NCBI GenBank assembly: GCA_020635205.1
Contig: JACKAE010000002.1
Coordinates: 992,001-1,056,000 of the forward strand
From: Ignavibacteria bacterium
GTDB taxonomy: Bacteria > Bacteroidota > Ignavibacteria > OLB7
DNA: 64,000 bases
Direction: 5' to 3'
Within the stretch, counting starts at the first letter, position 1, and every line of letters begins with the position of its first letter. This document shows positions 45,871 to 54,553 of this stretch, in pieces. A model generated the notes under the pieces. It was not told the origin of the DNA and searched no databases. It saw only the letters and a list, made by a program, of their open reading frames with translations. Position numbers and translations under genes: made by a program.

Positions 45871-48800
45871 TCAGCGAACCACCTTCATTCGTTGAATCAC
45901 AACATTCCCCTCAACTTCCAACACGACGAAGTATGTAGCTACAGGAAGATTGCTCATATCAGCCTGAAACTCTCTCTCCCCAGCTTTCTGCACCCCCCCC
46001 TCAATCGTCTGAACCAATCGGCCATCGAGAGTGTAGATGTTGCAGAGAACGTGAGAATCGTTTGAGAGGGTATAGCCGATTGTTGCCAAACCAGATGTTG
46101 GGTTCGGCGCAATCTGCACCATCATTGTTGCCGCAGTAGTTAGCGCCGAACGCTCCTTATTGCTCTGGAATTCCTCACCACTTTCGTGGGAGGTAACCGA
46201 CGGATTATCGACAACTGGTGCAGTAGTTGTCCCCTCACCACCGAGTGCGATTGTGCGCGGAGTGTTTGGCTCGTTGCTGTGAATCTCAATCGTGGCAAGG
46301 TGAACACCCTGCGTTGTTGGTCCAAAGGTTACCTCGAAAAACTCGGTCTGTCCCGGTTCAAGAACTCGGCGACGAAGTGGCGTGATTGTGTAGTCAGCCG
46401 CACTCGCTCCGGTAATGTCTATTCTGTCGAAGACAGTTGGAAGTGTCCCGGAGTTAGTTACGGTAAAGTAAGCGCGTGCCAACTCACCAACAGGTACTCC
46501 CTTATTCTCAAAGAGAGAAGTTGGATTTACCGTTAGTGTTCTTGTGCCAGCATATCCCCGAATCGTTGCGCGGGTTGTATCCCCATTCGTCAGAATAATC
46601 AGAATCTCAGCCTCACGCATTCCGTCCGTGCTGTTCGGGTCTGGAAGGAGGGTTACGCCGAGATTAAGCTGCTCACCCGGCTTTAGCGTATATGGAACTG
46701 CTGGCCACGGATTGTTTGGATCCATAATAATGTCTCCAACACCACCCACGATCACGATGCTCTTGATAAAGACATTCTCCATCTTCGTGTTTTCCAGTGG
46801 AACAACACCGCTGCTCGACTCTGCGCCGATAGCTGCCGGGGCAAGGTCCAGGTCTCTTGCTTCTAAGTCGAACTTACCCTGTCCGTAAAACTCCCAGTAG
46901 TAGATACCACGTTCGGTAACTTCAGGAACGATCAGTGAAGAGTCGTTTGTAATAAGCCGAACGGTTGCTCTACGGCTTCCTGAGCGGATAGGGGTAAAGC
47001 GGACGTTCAGGTCTAAACTCTGCCCCGGAAGGAGCGTGTACCCACCGTTGATTTTTGTTCCACCGGTAACGCTTAGAATCTCAAACTCATCAACGTCTCC
47101 CGACTCAAATCGTAGCCCTTCCTCCGAGATTCGTAGATCGCAGTCGCCGTCGTTGTAGAGAGTTGCCGTTGTGGTACTACTCTCCCGCACTTTTGTCTTC
47201 GAGAAAACAACAGAAGTTGGACGCCCTTGGTTCGGGCCTGAAGTAAGTTCAGAGCCGAGGCCACGACTGTAGATGGCGGCTGAGAGAAGGCCTTGTGTGG
47301 AATCACCAAACACGTTCGGATTCCGCAAGTTGAAGGCATTTGTTGGGAAGTAGATCTTCGCGTACCGCTTGCCCGACGAGACTGGAATAAAGTTGAGGTA
47401 GAAATTCCTCGACTGACCTTCAGGAACAATTAAGCTGTCGAATCGACCATTTGCAGAGCGAGGAGCAACGCCCGGTGCGGCACTTAAGAAATAGTCTTGG
47501 CTTCGAACTGGCTGACCAAAATTGTCGAGTAGCAGAGGATAGGAGGGAACACCTTGGCCCAAGAGAGTGTCGAGGAAGTAGCTCTCCAAGTTCCGCACAA
47601 CAAAGTCACCTGTTCCAAGGTTTACGGCCTGAAGTTGAACGGAAATCACTGACTCACCAACACAGGTCTCTTGATCTCGCAACAGTCGTGTGTTCGGTGT
47701 TATTGGATCTCCTCCTAAATAAATCTGACCACCAGGAGCAGAAATAAAATTCCGTAAGACGAAAGTCCGTACCTCTCCATCAGCCGTTACCTTGAGAGTC
47801 GCCTCTTGGTATCCAACGCCGTTAAACGCGTTGAACGTAATCGTTGGAATCGATGATCCTCCAGCCGGGACAGTTTCAAACGTCGGAGAGATTTCGTACG
47901 ACCCGGTTGGATCGTTCAGGGTATACGTCACATTAAATGGTTGGTCGCAACCCTTTGCGTTCGTTAGTTGGCTTATCCGAATTGGTGTATAGCTATCAGA
48001 AGAACCAATGGGAACCTGAATTCCCTCAAACAGAACGTCTTGACTTTCCAACGTTGGCGTTCCACCTTCTGACTCATCACCAACCCACTCGATACAGCGG
48101 AACCCTTCTCCTTTCAACGTATAGCTTCTGTCGAATCCTTTGTTGCTGGTGATCCGAAGCGTTGCCTCACGCAATCCAGTGTCTGTTGGGATAAAGTTTA
48201 GTTGTGGTGTTATCGTCTGAAGTGAACCGATGGTTCCCGACGATGGAGTAATTGTATAGTCGGCTGCGGCTGTTCCGCTGAAGACGAACGAGTAAGTAAC
48301 AGCACCGCAGGGGAACTCACCCATAGTGAGACTAAAAGGTTGTAGTGACAGAGTATTCCCCACCTTCCCACGTGTTCCGTTGAGTAGTACTGCACCACTG
48401 TCCATCGTTGCTGTCCCTCCCTGTGCAGTGTTGCCAGCAATCGAGAAGTTCTTCTCGCAGGGGCGTAGTGTGAAGAGTGTATTCTGGCTGATTGTTGTGG
48501 CACTTAAGTCGTTGATAGCAATCGAGCCACTTGCTGAATTTGGATTGCCAAGAGCAACTGCGAGGAAGTTCGCCGTTGTCAAGGCAGTACCAATTTGCCC
48601 ATTCCCGTCAGTTGCATCGGTCGATCCCATCGAGCCGTACCAAAGTTCGATTTTGTTTGAACCTTCGTACAAGCGTACCTGGAAGTGATACTCAGTTGTC
48701 GTCCCGCTGCCATACCAGAGGTAGGCTTCCCAGTCAACAACTCTGATTCTGTTTGGAGCAGAGCCTACCAGCTTCGTCCGTACTCCGTTGCCGCTTGCCA

Positions 48801-49164
48801 CAAGGTCGTCGAAGAAAGCAGTAACAATCGGGTGTGGGCAACCAGATTCATTGAAGCTGTAGTAGGCATAGATTGTAGGGTAGGAGATCGAAGAAGTGCT
48901 GCCAAGCATCATCGGCCCGTTTGTACTGGCGATGAAGTATGACTGCGTCTGGCCATCTAACAAGAAATCAAAGCCGATTGATTGAGTGGATGACCAAACG
49001 TCGTCGTTGCCGCTCGACATCAACGTTGTGGAGCCAGTCATATCAATGGCTGAGCCTGAGCCGTCGATGAACACATAGTCGGTAGCAAGATTTGCTCGGG
49101 CTATGCCGAAGGTGCTCATCAGAAGAGGAATTACTAAAGTCGCAATGCGTCCGGGGATTTTCAT
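45871..49164 (-). CDS. Large T9SS surface protein with choice-of-anchor D repeats
   Basis: A 1097-residue exported protein. Signal peptide MKIPGRIATLVIPLLMSTFG; then a nidogen-like N-terminal region (IGFDFLLDGQTQSYFIASTNG, IRVVDWEAYLWYGSGTTTEYHFQVRLYEGSNKIELWYGS). Several choice-of-anchor D/ASPM-like Ig repeats follow (DYTITPSSGTIGSLQ, LRITSNKGFDRSYTLKGEGF, DYTITPLRRRVLEPGQTEFF, ATIEIHSNEPNTPRTIALGGEG), and a C-terminal T9SS domain (QIAPNPTSGLATIGYTL ... LPVATYFVVLEV). ATG 49164 has AGGTG six bases upstream, so it is preferred to the GTG at 49173. Confidence 0.85.
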   Translation of the reverse strand: MKIPGRIATLVIPLLMSTFGIARANLATDYVFIDGSGSAIDMTGSTTLMSSGNDDVWSSTQSIGFDFLLDGQTQSYFIASTNGPMMLGSTSSISYPTIYAYYSFNESGCPHPIVTAFFDDLVASGNGVRTKLVGSAPNRIRVVDWEAYLWYGSGTTTEYHFQVRLYEGSNKIELWYGSMGSTDATDGNGQIGTALTTANFLAVALGNPNSASGSIAINDLSATTISQNTLFTLRPCEKNFSIAGNTAQGGTATMDSGAVLLNGTRGKVGNTLSLQPFSLTMGEFPCGAVTYSFVFSGTAAADYTITPSSGTIGSLQTITPQLNFIPTDTGLREATLRITSNKGFDRSYTLKGEGFRCIEWVGDESEGGTPTLESQDVLFEGIQVPIGSSDSYTPIRISQLTNAKGCDQPFNVTYTLNDPTGSYEISPTFETVPAGGSSIPTITFNAFNGVGYQEATLKVTADGEVRTFVLRNFISAPGGQIYLGGDPITPNTRLLRDQETCVGESVISVQLQAVNLGTGDFVVRNLESYFLDTLLGQGVPSYPLLLDNFGQPVRSQDYFLSAAPGVAPRSANGRFDSLIVPEGQSRNFYLNFIPVSSGKRYAKIYFPTNAFNLRNPNVFGDSTQGLLSAAIYSRGLGSELTSGPNQGRPTSVVFSKTKVRESSTTTATLYNDGDCDLRISEEGLRFESGDVDEFEILSVTGGTKINGGYTLLPGQSLDLNVRFTPIRSGSRRATVRLITNDSSLIVPEVTERGIYYWEFYGQGKFDLEARDLDLAPAAIGAESSSGVVPLENTKMENVFIKSIVIVGGVGDIIMDPNNPWPAVPYTLKPGEQLNLGVTLLPDPNSTDGMREAEILIILTNGDTTRATIRGYAGTRTLTVNPTSLFENKGVPVGELARAYFTVTNSGTLPTVFDRIDITGASAADYTITPLRRRVLEPGQTEFFEVTFGPTTQGVHLATIEIHSNEPNTPRTIALGGEGTTTAPVVDNPSVTSHESGEEFQSNKERSALTTAATMMVQIAPNPTSGLATIGYTLSNDSHVLCNIYTLDGRLVQTIEGGVQKAGEREFQADMSNLPVATYFVVLEVEGNVVIQRMKVVR

Positions 49165-49610
49165 AAAGTTCACCTATGAAGTTTAAAGTGGGAAAGAGCG
49201 TGTAATATCTGTGGAAAGGAGACTGAAATGGTAGAAGGAGAGGAGGCGTACACCTCACAGTTCGTGTTGCTCAGTAGTACTTATCTAAGAGCTACCCTGT
49301 ACATTTCAGCGATTGCTTGTTTTGGTATTCGATGAGTCGGCTGAACTATTCACCTCCATGAATAATTAATGTGACACCAAAACATCGTGAAATCTGACAT
49401 GAGATGCAAAGGAAAAAAGGTTTTGAAGGAACAAAGCAAAGATTTCTTAGTCCTTACTTGGTTAATCTTGATGATGCAAGGAGAGTGCATCGTTCCGTTC
49501 CTGTTGTTATTGATGATCGTATCAAATCACCTACTTTGCAACCTCAGCTATAGTGGTGGAGTACTTCTTCCTCATATACGTGAATGGTTCTCTTTAATGA
49601 TTCCCTTTTT
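49165..49610. other. Intergenic region between divergent genes
   Basis: About 445 bases that should contain divergent promoters for the T9SS gene and the M90 peptidase. A 79-codon hydrophobic frame (49387-49626) overlaps the peptidase start, has no ribosome-binding site and no recognisable family, and is not called. Confidence 0.45.
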
Positions 49611-50402
49611 ATGCTTGGATTTCTGAAACGGTGGCTGAAGATCGATGAGAAGAGATCAGCAGAGATAATCTTCAGAGATGAGTGGAGAGAGATTCTTCGG
49701 CACAATGTCTTCTACTACCATCTTCTCCCATCCGATAAGCAGACAAGGCTCGAGCAGTTGGTGATCTCATTCTTGAGTGAGAAGTCATTTGAGGGGGCTG
49801 GAGGGTTGCGTGTAACCGACGAGATGTGTGTAACGATTGCCGCCCAAGCCTGCATATTGATCCTTAACCGAGAAGGGGAGGTCTATCCTGGACTTCGCAC
49901 AATTATTCTCTATCCCGCTGCATTCGTTTCTGAGACTCGTCGCTACGAAGGGGGAGTGATGCACGAGGGGAGGCAGGTTCGGCTTGGGGAGTCGTGGGAT
50001 CGTGGCATTCTCATTCTCTCGTGGAGCGATTCGTTGCGTGGCGGATTGGGTGGGGGGGACGGTTCAAACCTTGTCTTCCACGAATTTGCTCATCAACTCG
50101 ACAACGAATGGTTGTTCGGAACCGGGGTTCCCGATCTGGGAAAGAAAGAGTTGTACGAACGGTGGAGTCGAGTGATGAATCGGGAATTTGGAGAACATGT
50201 TCGGCGGGTCAGTTCGGGTGAACCGACAGTGATTCATCCATACGGAGCCACTAACCCGGCAGAGTTCTTTGCTGTCCTCACTGAACTCTTCTTCGAGCAG
50301 CCAAACCAACTTCAAGCTGCCCACATAGAAGCCTATCAACTCTTGAAAGAATACTACCGGCAAGATCCAGCACTTCTCTTTCCAGAGGAACCGCTCAGCT
50401 AA
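49611..50402 (+). CDS. M90 zinc metallopeptidase, MtfA-like
   Basis: A 263-residue soluble protein of peptidase family M90 (MtfA). The zinc site is VFHEFAHQLDNE (HExxH), followed by GATNPAEFFAVLTELFFEQP, which holds the downstream glutamate ligand region. The N-terminal half matches MtfA: EILRHNVFYYHLLPSDKQTRLE, ILYPAAFVSETRRY, RLGESWDRGILILSW. In E. coli MtfA acts on the glucose regulator Mlc, but that system need not exist here. ATG 49584 is an alternative start nine codons upstream. Confidence 0.88.
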   Translation: MLGFLKRWLKIDEKRSAEIIFRDEWREILRHNVFYYHLLPSDKQTRLEQLVISFLSEKSFEGAGGLRVTDEMCVTIAAQACILILNREGEVYPGLRTIILYPAAFVSETRRYEGGVMHEGRQVRLGESWDRGILILSWSDSLRGGLGGGDGSNLVFHEFAHQLDNEWLFGTGVPDLGKKELYERWSRVMNREFGEHVRRVSSGEPTVIHPYGATNPAEFFAVLTELFFEQPNQLQAAHIEAYQLLKEYYRQDPALLFPEEPLS

Positions 50403-50479
50403 AAGAGCCTCTGTGAGGAGTAAGGCTTCTGGATTCCTTTACCAATTCTACTTCCAACCTTCCACACTTCCATAAATCT

Positions 50480-50650
50480 GGCGAGAGGCTTCGGCAGCCC
50501 TCAGCCTGACAGAGGATGTGTTCACAACAACACTGGCTTTGTCACTCAGAACGAAGCGAAGCGGAGTGAAGAGTCTCGCAAGTATAGTGGAGCATTCGGT
50601 GATTGCTCAACAAATCGGGCGAGAGGCTTCGGTGGCTCTCAGCATCGGCG
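50480..50650. repeat. MITE-like intergenic repeat
   Basis: Contains GCGAGAGGCTTCGGCAGCCC (50481), GTCACTCAGAACGAAGCGAA (about 50539), GAAGAGTCTCGC, AGCATTCGGTGATTGCTCAA and another GCGAGAGGCTTCGG (about 50621). GAAGAGTCTCGC is nearly complementary to GCGAGAGGCTTC, giving a hairpin. The same element, in the same order, lies at about 58324-58432. Confidence 0.7.
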
Positions 50651-50684
50651 GTGTTACCACGAAGTGGGCGACGACAACGTCAGG
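50644..50684 (+). pseudogene. Relic resembling the N-terminus of the large downstream T9SS gene
   Basis: Codes for IGGVTTKWATTTSG in a frame that runs from the repeat into the array spacer. The 1752-residue gene has IGGVTTKWATTPAG at 58614-58655. Most of the base differences are at third codon positions. It directly abuts the MITE-like repeat, without the signal-peptide region that lies between repeat and motif in the intact gene. Confidence 0.6.
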
Positions 50685-50819
50685 AAGTGAAGCCAAGCTG
50701 ACGAAGTGGATCAAGGAGGAGAAAAGGGAGCCTAAAAATGATGAGGTACGGATTCTTCCCCTTGCTTTCGCCAAGCAGTAGAAGTATGTTCAGGGAACGA
50801 AAATCCAATAGGTTGAAAG
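50685..50819 (+). repeat. Array spacer, copy 1
   Basis: First copy of the spacer found before each of the four paralogues (from GGAAGTGAAGCCAAGCTGAC to the ATG). Contains AAGGAGG and GGGAGCC upstream of ATGATG at about 50738, a 55-codon alternative frame that overlaps the paralogue start. Confidence 0.85.
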
Positions 50820-52526
50820 ATGACACTTACTACTCTCATACAAAGAAGCCAAGGGGCAACAGCGGCGTTGGTATTGTTGTTGGTGCTTCAATTTACCCTG
50901 AGTGAACCGGCCAGCTCGCAAGTAGTGGAAGAGATCCGCGCCAACCCTGAGTTGTGGACGTTGCGCTCGATATGGAAGGTGACAGGGCAGTTCAGTGGGA
51001 ACCAAGTCGGTTTGGCAATCAGTTCACTTGGAAAACTTCCCGGAGACTCTGTCGGAAGTTTTGCAGTCCATTATGGAGATGTCGGAGATTGGAAGGTCTA
51101 CCGAGGAGTAAATCAATCTGATCCCCCAATTTGGGAAGCACAGATACCGACTCCAGTGCCATCGTATACGGTTGTGGGAGATTTCTATGGGGATGGTCGA
51201 GGAATGTTTGTGATTCCACAAGATCGATTTTGGGATGATCCAGATAAGTATTGGCTCTACTTTTATCCGATAGAAGAGGGAGGAATAAGTGAGACGATAG
51301 GGTTAAAACTCGACCCATTAACGACGATGACCCCACCGGTGTTGATTGGCCCGAGAGAGGTTATCGCAGAAGATATGGATGGCGAGAAGGGAGATGAGTT
51401 GTTGCTGTCGATTAGCGTGACAGTCCGTGAGGGTGTTCGCAGTCAAGTAGGCGAGATCTGGTTGTACAAGGGAGGAGCGGACTTTCAGGTCGATCAGCCA
51501 ACGCACGTGATCGTCGATGAACAAGCAAATACCAAAGAAGATGAATACCGACTCTTTGTTGCGGACTTCGACGGAGATTCTTTCGCTGACTTGATTCTGA
51601 CAGCGCGCTATGCCGATGGCTCAAAACTCAAACTCTGGTTCGGTAATGAAGGCTCCCCGTGGAACTGGACGAATACTCCTGATCGAACTCTGTTTATCGA
51701 CGGTCTTGGCTTGAGTCGACAACTTTCAGTCGCCGATTTCGATGGAGATCGCATAGTCGACATCGCAGCAAGTGTGGGCAACGCGCCGGAGCCAGGGACA
51801 TATATCTATCTATCATCGAAAGGGAAGTCAGTACGCGACCGGAGTTTCAACTACAGCGATGCCGATGTCGAGTTGCAGAGTACGCAATACCAGATACCCA
51901 TCGGGGGTGGGCACGGAGGGTATCTGGCAGACTCGAGTGGACGGTATGCGATGTTAGGGTTGATCGGTCCGAGTAAGTATGATAGCCACGAAGCGATGTT
52001 GCTGTTGTTCGGTGGAGGGAAGAATGGTCCGAATGGGACGTGGGATGCGGAGTATGCACCGAGTCGCGACGGAGTGACCCCAGGTCCGGTGATGCAGCAT
52101 ATCGTACCGATTGGGGATTGTGATGGCGATGGATGGTCGGATCTACTTCTAAGTGACGACGACTGGTATCTGTTCGACCACGGCATCGCGATGGTGATAG
52201 CGGGTGGACCGGAGATACCGACCGACGACACGACGTTGAGTGTACGGGCGGTATCGACGGAGGAGCACAGAGGAGCGTTGCATATCTGGCCGAACCCGAT
52301 GGGAGATGAATTGCAGATCGTGTGGCGGGGTGATTTACTGAGGATGCCATCCCGTTTTACCGTACACAACGCATTGGGAGAGTTGGTAGCTGAGGGGGAA
52401 GTGGAGCCGGGAGTTGGGGCGGCTCGTTGGGAGAGTCAGGATTCACCGTCGGGTCTCTATCTCCTCACAGTCTACGATAGCCAAGGTGAGGTGCTTGCCA
52501 CAACGGAGGTGGTGAAAACGGAATAG
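50820..52526 (+). CDS. FG-GAP/T9SS array protein A (class I variable domain)
   Basis: A 568-residue exported protein, first of four tandem paralogues. Parts in order: conserved signal peptide (TLTTLIQRSQGATAALVLLL, cleavage near SSQ), conserved VVEEIRANPELWTLRSIW, a variable domain (residues about 56-205) containing FAVHYGDVGDWKVYRG and YWLYFYPIEEGG, and a conserved propeller-like region with FG-GAP calcium-loop motifs (VADFDGDSFADLIL, VADFDGDRIVDIAA, GDCDGDGWSDLLLSDDDW). A T9SS sorting domain (LHIWPNPMGDELQIVW ... SGLYLLTVYDSQGE) ends it. Likely secreted or surface-attached; ligand unknown. The variable domain is of the same class as in protein C. Confidence 0.85.
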   Translation: MTLTTLIQRSQGATAALVLLLVLQFTLSEPASSQVVEEIRANPELWTLRSIWKVTGQFSGNQVGLAISSLGKLPGDSVGSFAVHYGDVGDWKVYRGVNQSDPPIWEAQIPTPVPSYTVVGDFYGDGRGMFVIPQDRFWDDPDKYWLYFYPIEEGGISETIGLKLDPLTTMTPPVLIGPREVIAEDMDGEKGDELLLSISVTVREGVRSQVGEIWLYKGGADFQVDQPTHVIVDEQANTKEDEYRLFVADFDGDSFADLILTARYADGSKLKLWFGNEGSPWNWTNTPDRTLFIDGLGLSRQLSVADFDGDRIVDIAASVGNAPEPGTYIYLSSKGKSVRDRSFNYSDADVELQSTQYQIPIGGGHGGYLADSSGRYAMLGLIGPSKYDSHEAMLLLFGGGKNGPNGTWDAEYAPSRDGVTPGPVMQHIVPIGDCDGDGWSDLLLSDDDWYLFDHGIAMVIAGGPEIPTDDTTLSVRAVSTEEHRGALHIWPNPMGDELQIVWRGDLLRMPSRFTVHNALGELVAEGEVEPGVGAARWESQDSPSGLYLLTVYDSQGEVLATTEVVKTE

Positions 52527-52674
52527 TTATCAGGGCAGAAAGTGAAGCCAAGCCGACGAAGTGGATCAAGGAGGAGAAAAGGGAGCCTAAAAATGATGAG
52601 GTACGGATTCTTCCCCTTGCTTTCGCCAAGCAGTAGAAGTATGTTCAAGGAACGAAAATCCAATAGGTTGAAAG
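52527..52674 (+). repeat. Array spacer, copy 2
   Basis: 148 bp between A and B, nearly identical to copies 1, 3 and 4. Carries the same overlapping alternative reading frame. Confidence 0.9.
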
Positions 52675-54405
52675 ATGACACTCACTACTCTCATACGAAG
52701 AAGCCAAGGGGCAACAGCGGCATTGGTGCTGTTGTCGGTGCTTCAATTTACCCTGAGTGAACCGGCCAGCTCACAAGTAGTGGAAGAAATCCGAGCCAAC
52801 CCTGAGTTGTGGACGTTGCGCTCGATATGGAAGGTGACGGGAACATATTCAGGTGAAGGTGTTGGTGCAGGTATAGGTTCTGTCGGCGACTTGAATAAAG
52901 ATGGTCTCGGAGACTTTGCGTATTACACAATTGATCCACCAGTTGTGGGTGGAATATGGCGAGTCCATTATGGATCAGAAGGAGGTCCGTCAAAGGATAC
53001 GGCTTGGGTTTTTGGACAGGGAGCAGGTGGAGTCTCACATCCAGTAGTCGGGAAATTTCGAGGAGATGATTCACATGATGTAGGATTTCTGAGCTATCGC
53101 TGGGTAGACTCAGGAAAAACAACGGATTTCTATTTTCAACTTCGCTTCTTTGCGGTTGAGAATGACAGTCTTAGGAGTGTCCCATCGTACACCTGGGATC
53201 CGGGGCTGACAATGGACAGTAATTGGTTCACATTCCCGAATGATTTTCTGGCAATGGATATGGATCAATCGGAAGGTGATGAATTGGTAATGGTAAGCAG
53301 TGTAAGTCTGCGGAATAGAGTTCGCAGTCAAGTAGGCGAGATCTGGTTGTACAAGGGAGGAGCGGACTTTCAGGTCGATCAGCCAACGCACGTGATCGTC
53401 GATCAAGAAGAAAACTTCCTCGAAAATCAATACTACCTCTACACCGAAGATTTCGATGGAGACTCCTATATCGACATGGTACTCGGGACACAATACCGCG
53501 ATGGGAACTACAAACTCAAGTTCTGGTTCGGTCGTGAAGGGTCTCCGTGGAACTGGACAAATGAACCTGATCGAGTGTTGCTGCTCGGTAGCACTGGGCT
53601 GAACCATGAGTTGTCAATGGGGGATTATGACGGAGACGGCACAGTTGACCTTGCCGGAACAGTCTATGACGGAGACCTCCGCTATATCCACATCTACTTA
53701 TCGTCGTCAGGAAAAGATTTCCGCACGAGGAGTTTTGCACGCAGTGATGCAGAGAAGGTTCTTCAAACGACATTGTTGCGTCCATTTGGTCGGGTAGGAG
53801 CGTTGAATGATAGCAGTGGTCGTTATGAGATGCTGTCGATGATCGGTCCGAGTATCTACCATGCAAATGAACCGATGCTTGTGTTGTTTGGGGGAGGGAA
53901 GTCAGGTCCGAATAATACGTGGGATGCGTATTACTCTCCGAGTGCAGATGGGGTGACTGCAGGAGGTGTGGTACGACATGTTGAACAAGCCGGTGATGTT
54001 AACGGCGATGGTTGGCCAGACCTATTACTGAGTGATGACCGGTGGTATTTATTCGATCACGGCATCGCGATGGTGATAGCAGGCGGCCCGGAAATACCGA
54101 CCGACGACACGACGTTGAGCGTACGAGCGATAGCGACGGCGGAGCATCGAAGAGCGTTGCACATCTGGCCGAACCCGATGAGAGATAAATTGCAGATCGT
54201 GTGGCGAGGTGATTTGCGGAGGCTGCCACGTCGTTTCACGATTCATAATGCACTCGGAGAGTTGGTAGCCGAGGGCGAGGTGGAGCCGGGCGTAGGTGCA
54301 GCACGTTGGGAGAGTCAGGATTCACCGTCGGGTCTCTATCTCCTCACAGTCTATGATCGGCAAGGTGAGGTGCTTGCCACAACTGAGGTGGTGAAAACGG
54401 AATAG
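52675..54405 (+). CDS. FG-GAP/T9SS array protein B (class II variable domain, diverged middle)
   Basis: A 576-residue paralogue with the same signal peptide and T9SS tail as its neighbours, but a class II variable domain (DFAYYTIDPPVVGGIWRVHY, HPVVGKFRGDD, YTWDPGLTMD, FPNDFLAMDMDQ). It is also unlike A, C and D through the middle propeller (EDFDGDSYIDMVLGTQYRDG, MGDYDGDGTVDLAGTVYDG, SSGRYEMLSMIGPSIYHANE), where those three are almost identical. FG-GAP-type DxDxDG loops are kept, including DVNGDGWPDLLLSDD. It has thus escaped homogenisation over about 650 bp. Confidence 0.85.
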   Translation: MTLTTLIRRSQGATAALVLLSVLQFTLSEPASSQVVEEIRANPELWTLRSIWKVTGTYSGEGVGAGIGSVGDLNKDGLGDFAYYTIDPPVVGGIWRVHYGSEGGPSKDTAWVFGQGAGGVSHPVVGKFRGDDSHDVGFLSYRWVDSGKTTDFYFQLRFFAVENDSLRSVPSYTWDPGLTMDSNWFTFPNDFLAMDMDQSEGDELVMVSSVSLRNRVRSQVGEIWLYKGGADFQVDQPTHVIVDQEENFLENQYYLYTEDFDGDSYIDMVLGTQYRDGNYKLKFWFGREGSPWNWTNEPDRVLLLGSTGLNHELSMGDYDGDGTVDLAGTVYDGDLRYIHIYLSSSGKDFRTRSFARSDAEKVLQTTLLRPFGRVGALNDSSGRYEMLSMIGPSIYHANEPMLVLFGGGKSGPNNTWDAYYSPSADGVTAGGVVRHVEQAGDVNGDGWPDLLLSDDRWYLFDHGIAMVIAGGPEIPTDDTTLSVRAIATAEHRRALHIWPNPMRDKLQIVWRGDLRRLPRRFTIHNALGELVAEGEVEPGVGAARWESQDSPSGLYLLTVYDRQGEVLATTEVVKTE

Positions 54406-54553
54406 TTGTCAGGGAAGAAAGTGAAGCCAAGCCGACGAAGTGGATCAAGGAGGAGAAAAGGGAGCCTAAAAATGATGAGGTACGGATTCTTCCCCTTGCT
54501 TTCGCCAAGCAGTAGAAGTATGTTCAGGGAACGAAAATCCAATAGGTTGAAAG
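54406..54553 (+). repeat. Array spacer, copy 3
   Basis: 148 bp between B and C, nearly identical to the other spacers. Confidence 0.9.

Noticed and set aside
49387..49626. 79-codon hydrophobic frame before the M90 peptidase
   Set aside because: Overlaps the peptidase start, lacks a ribosome-binding site and resembles no membrane protein family.
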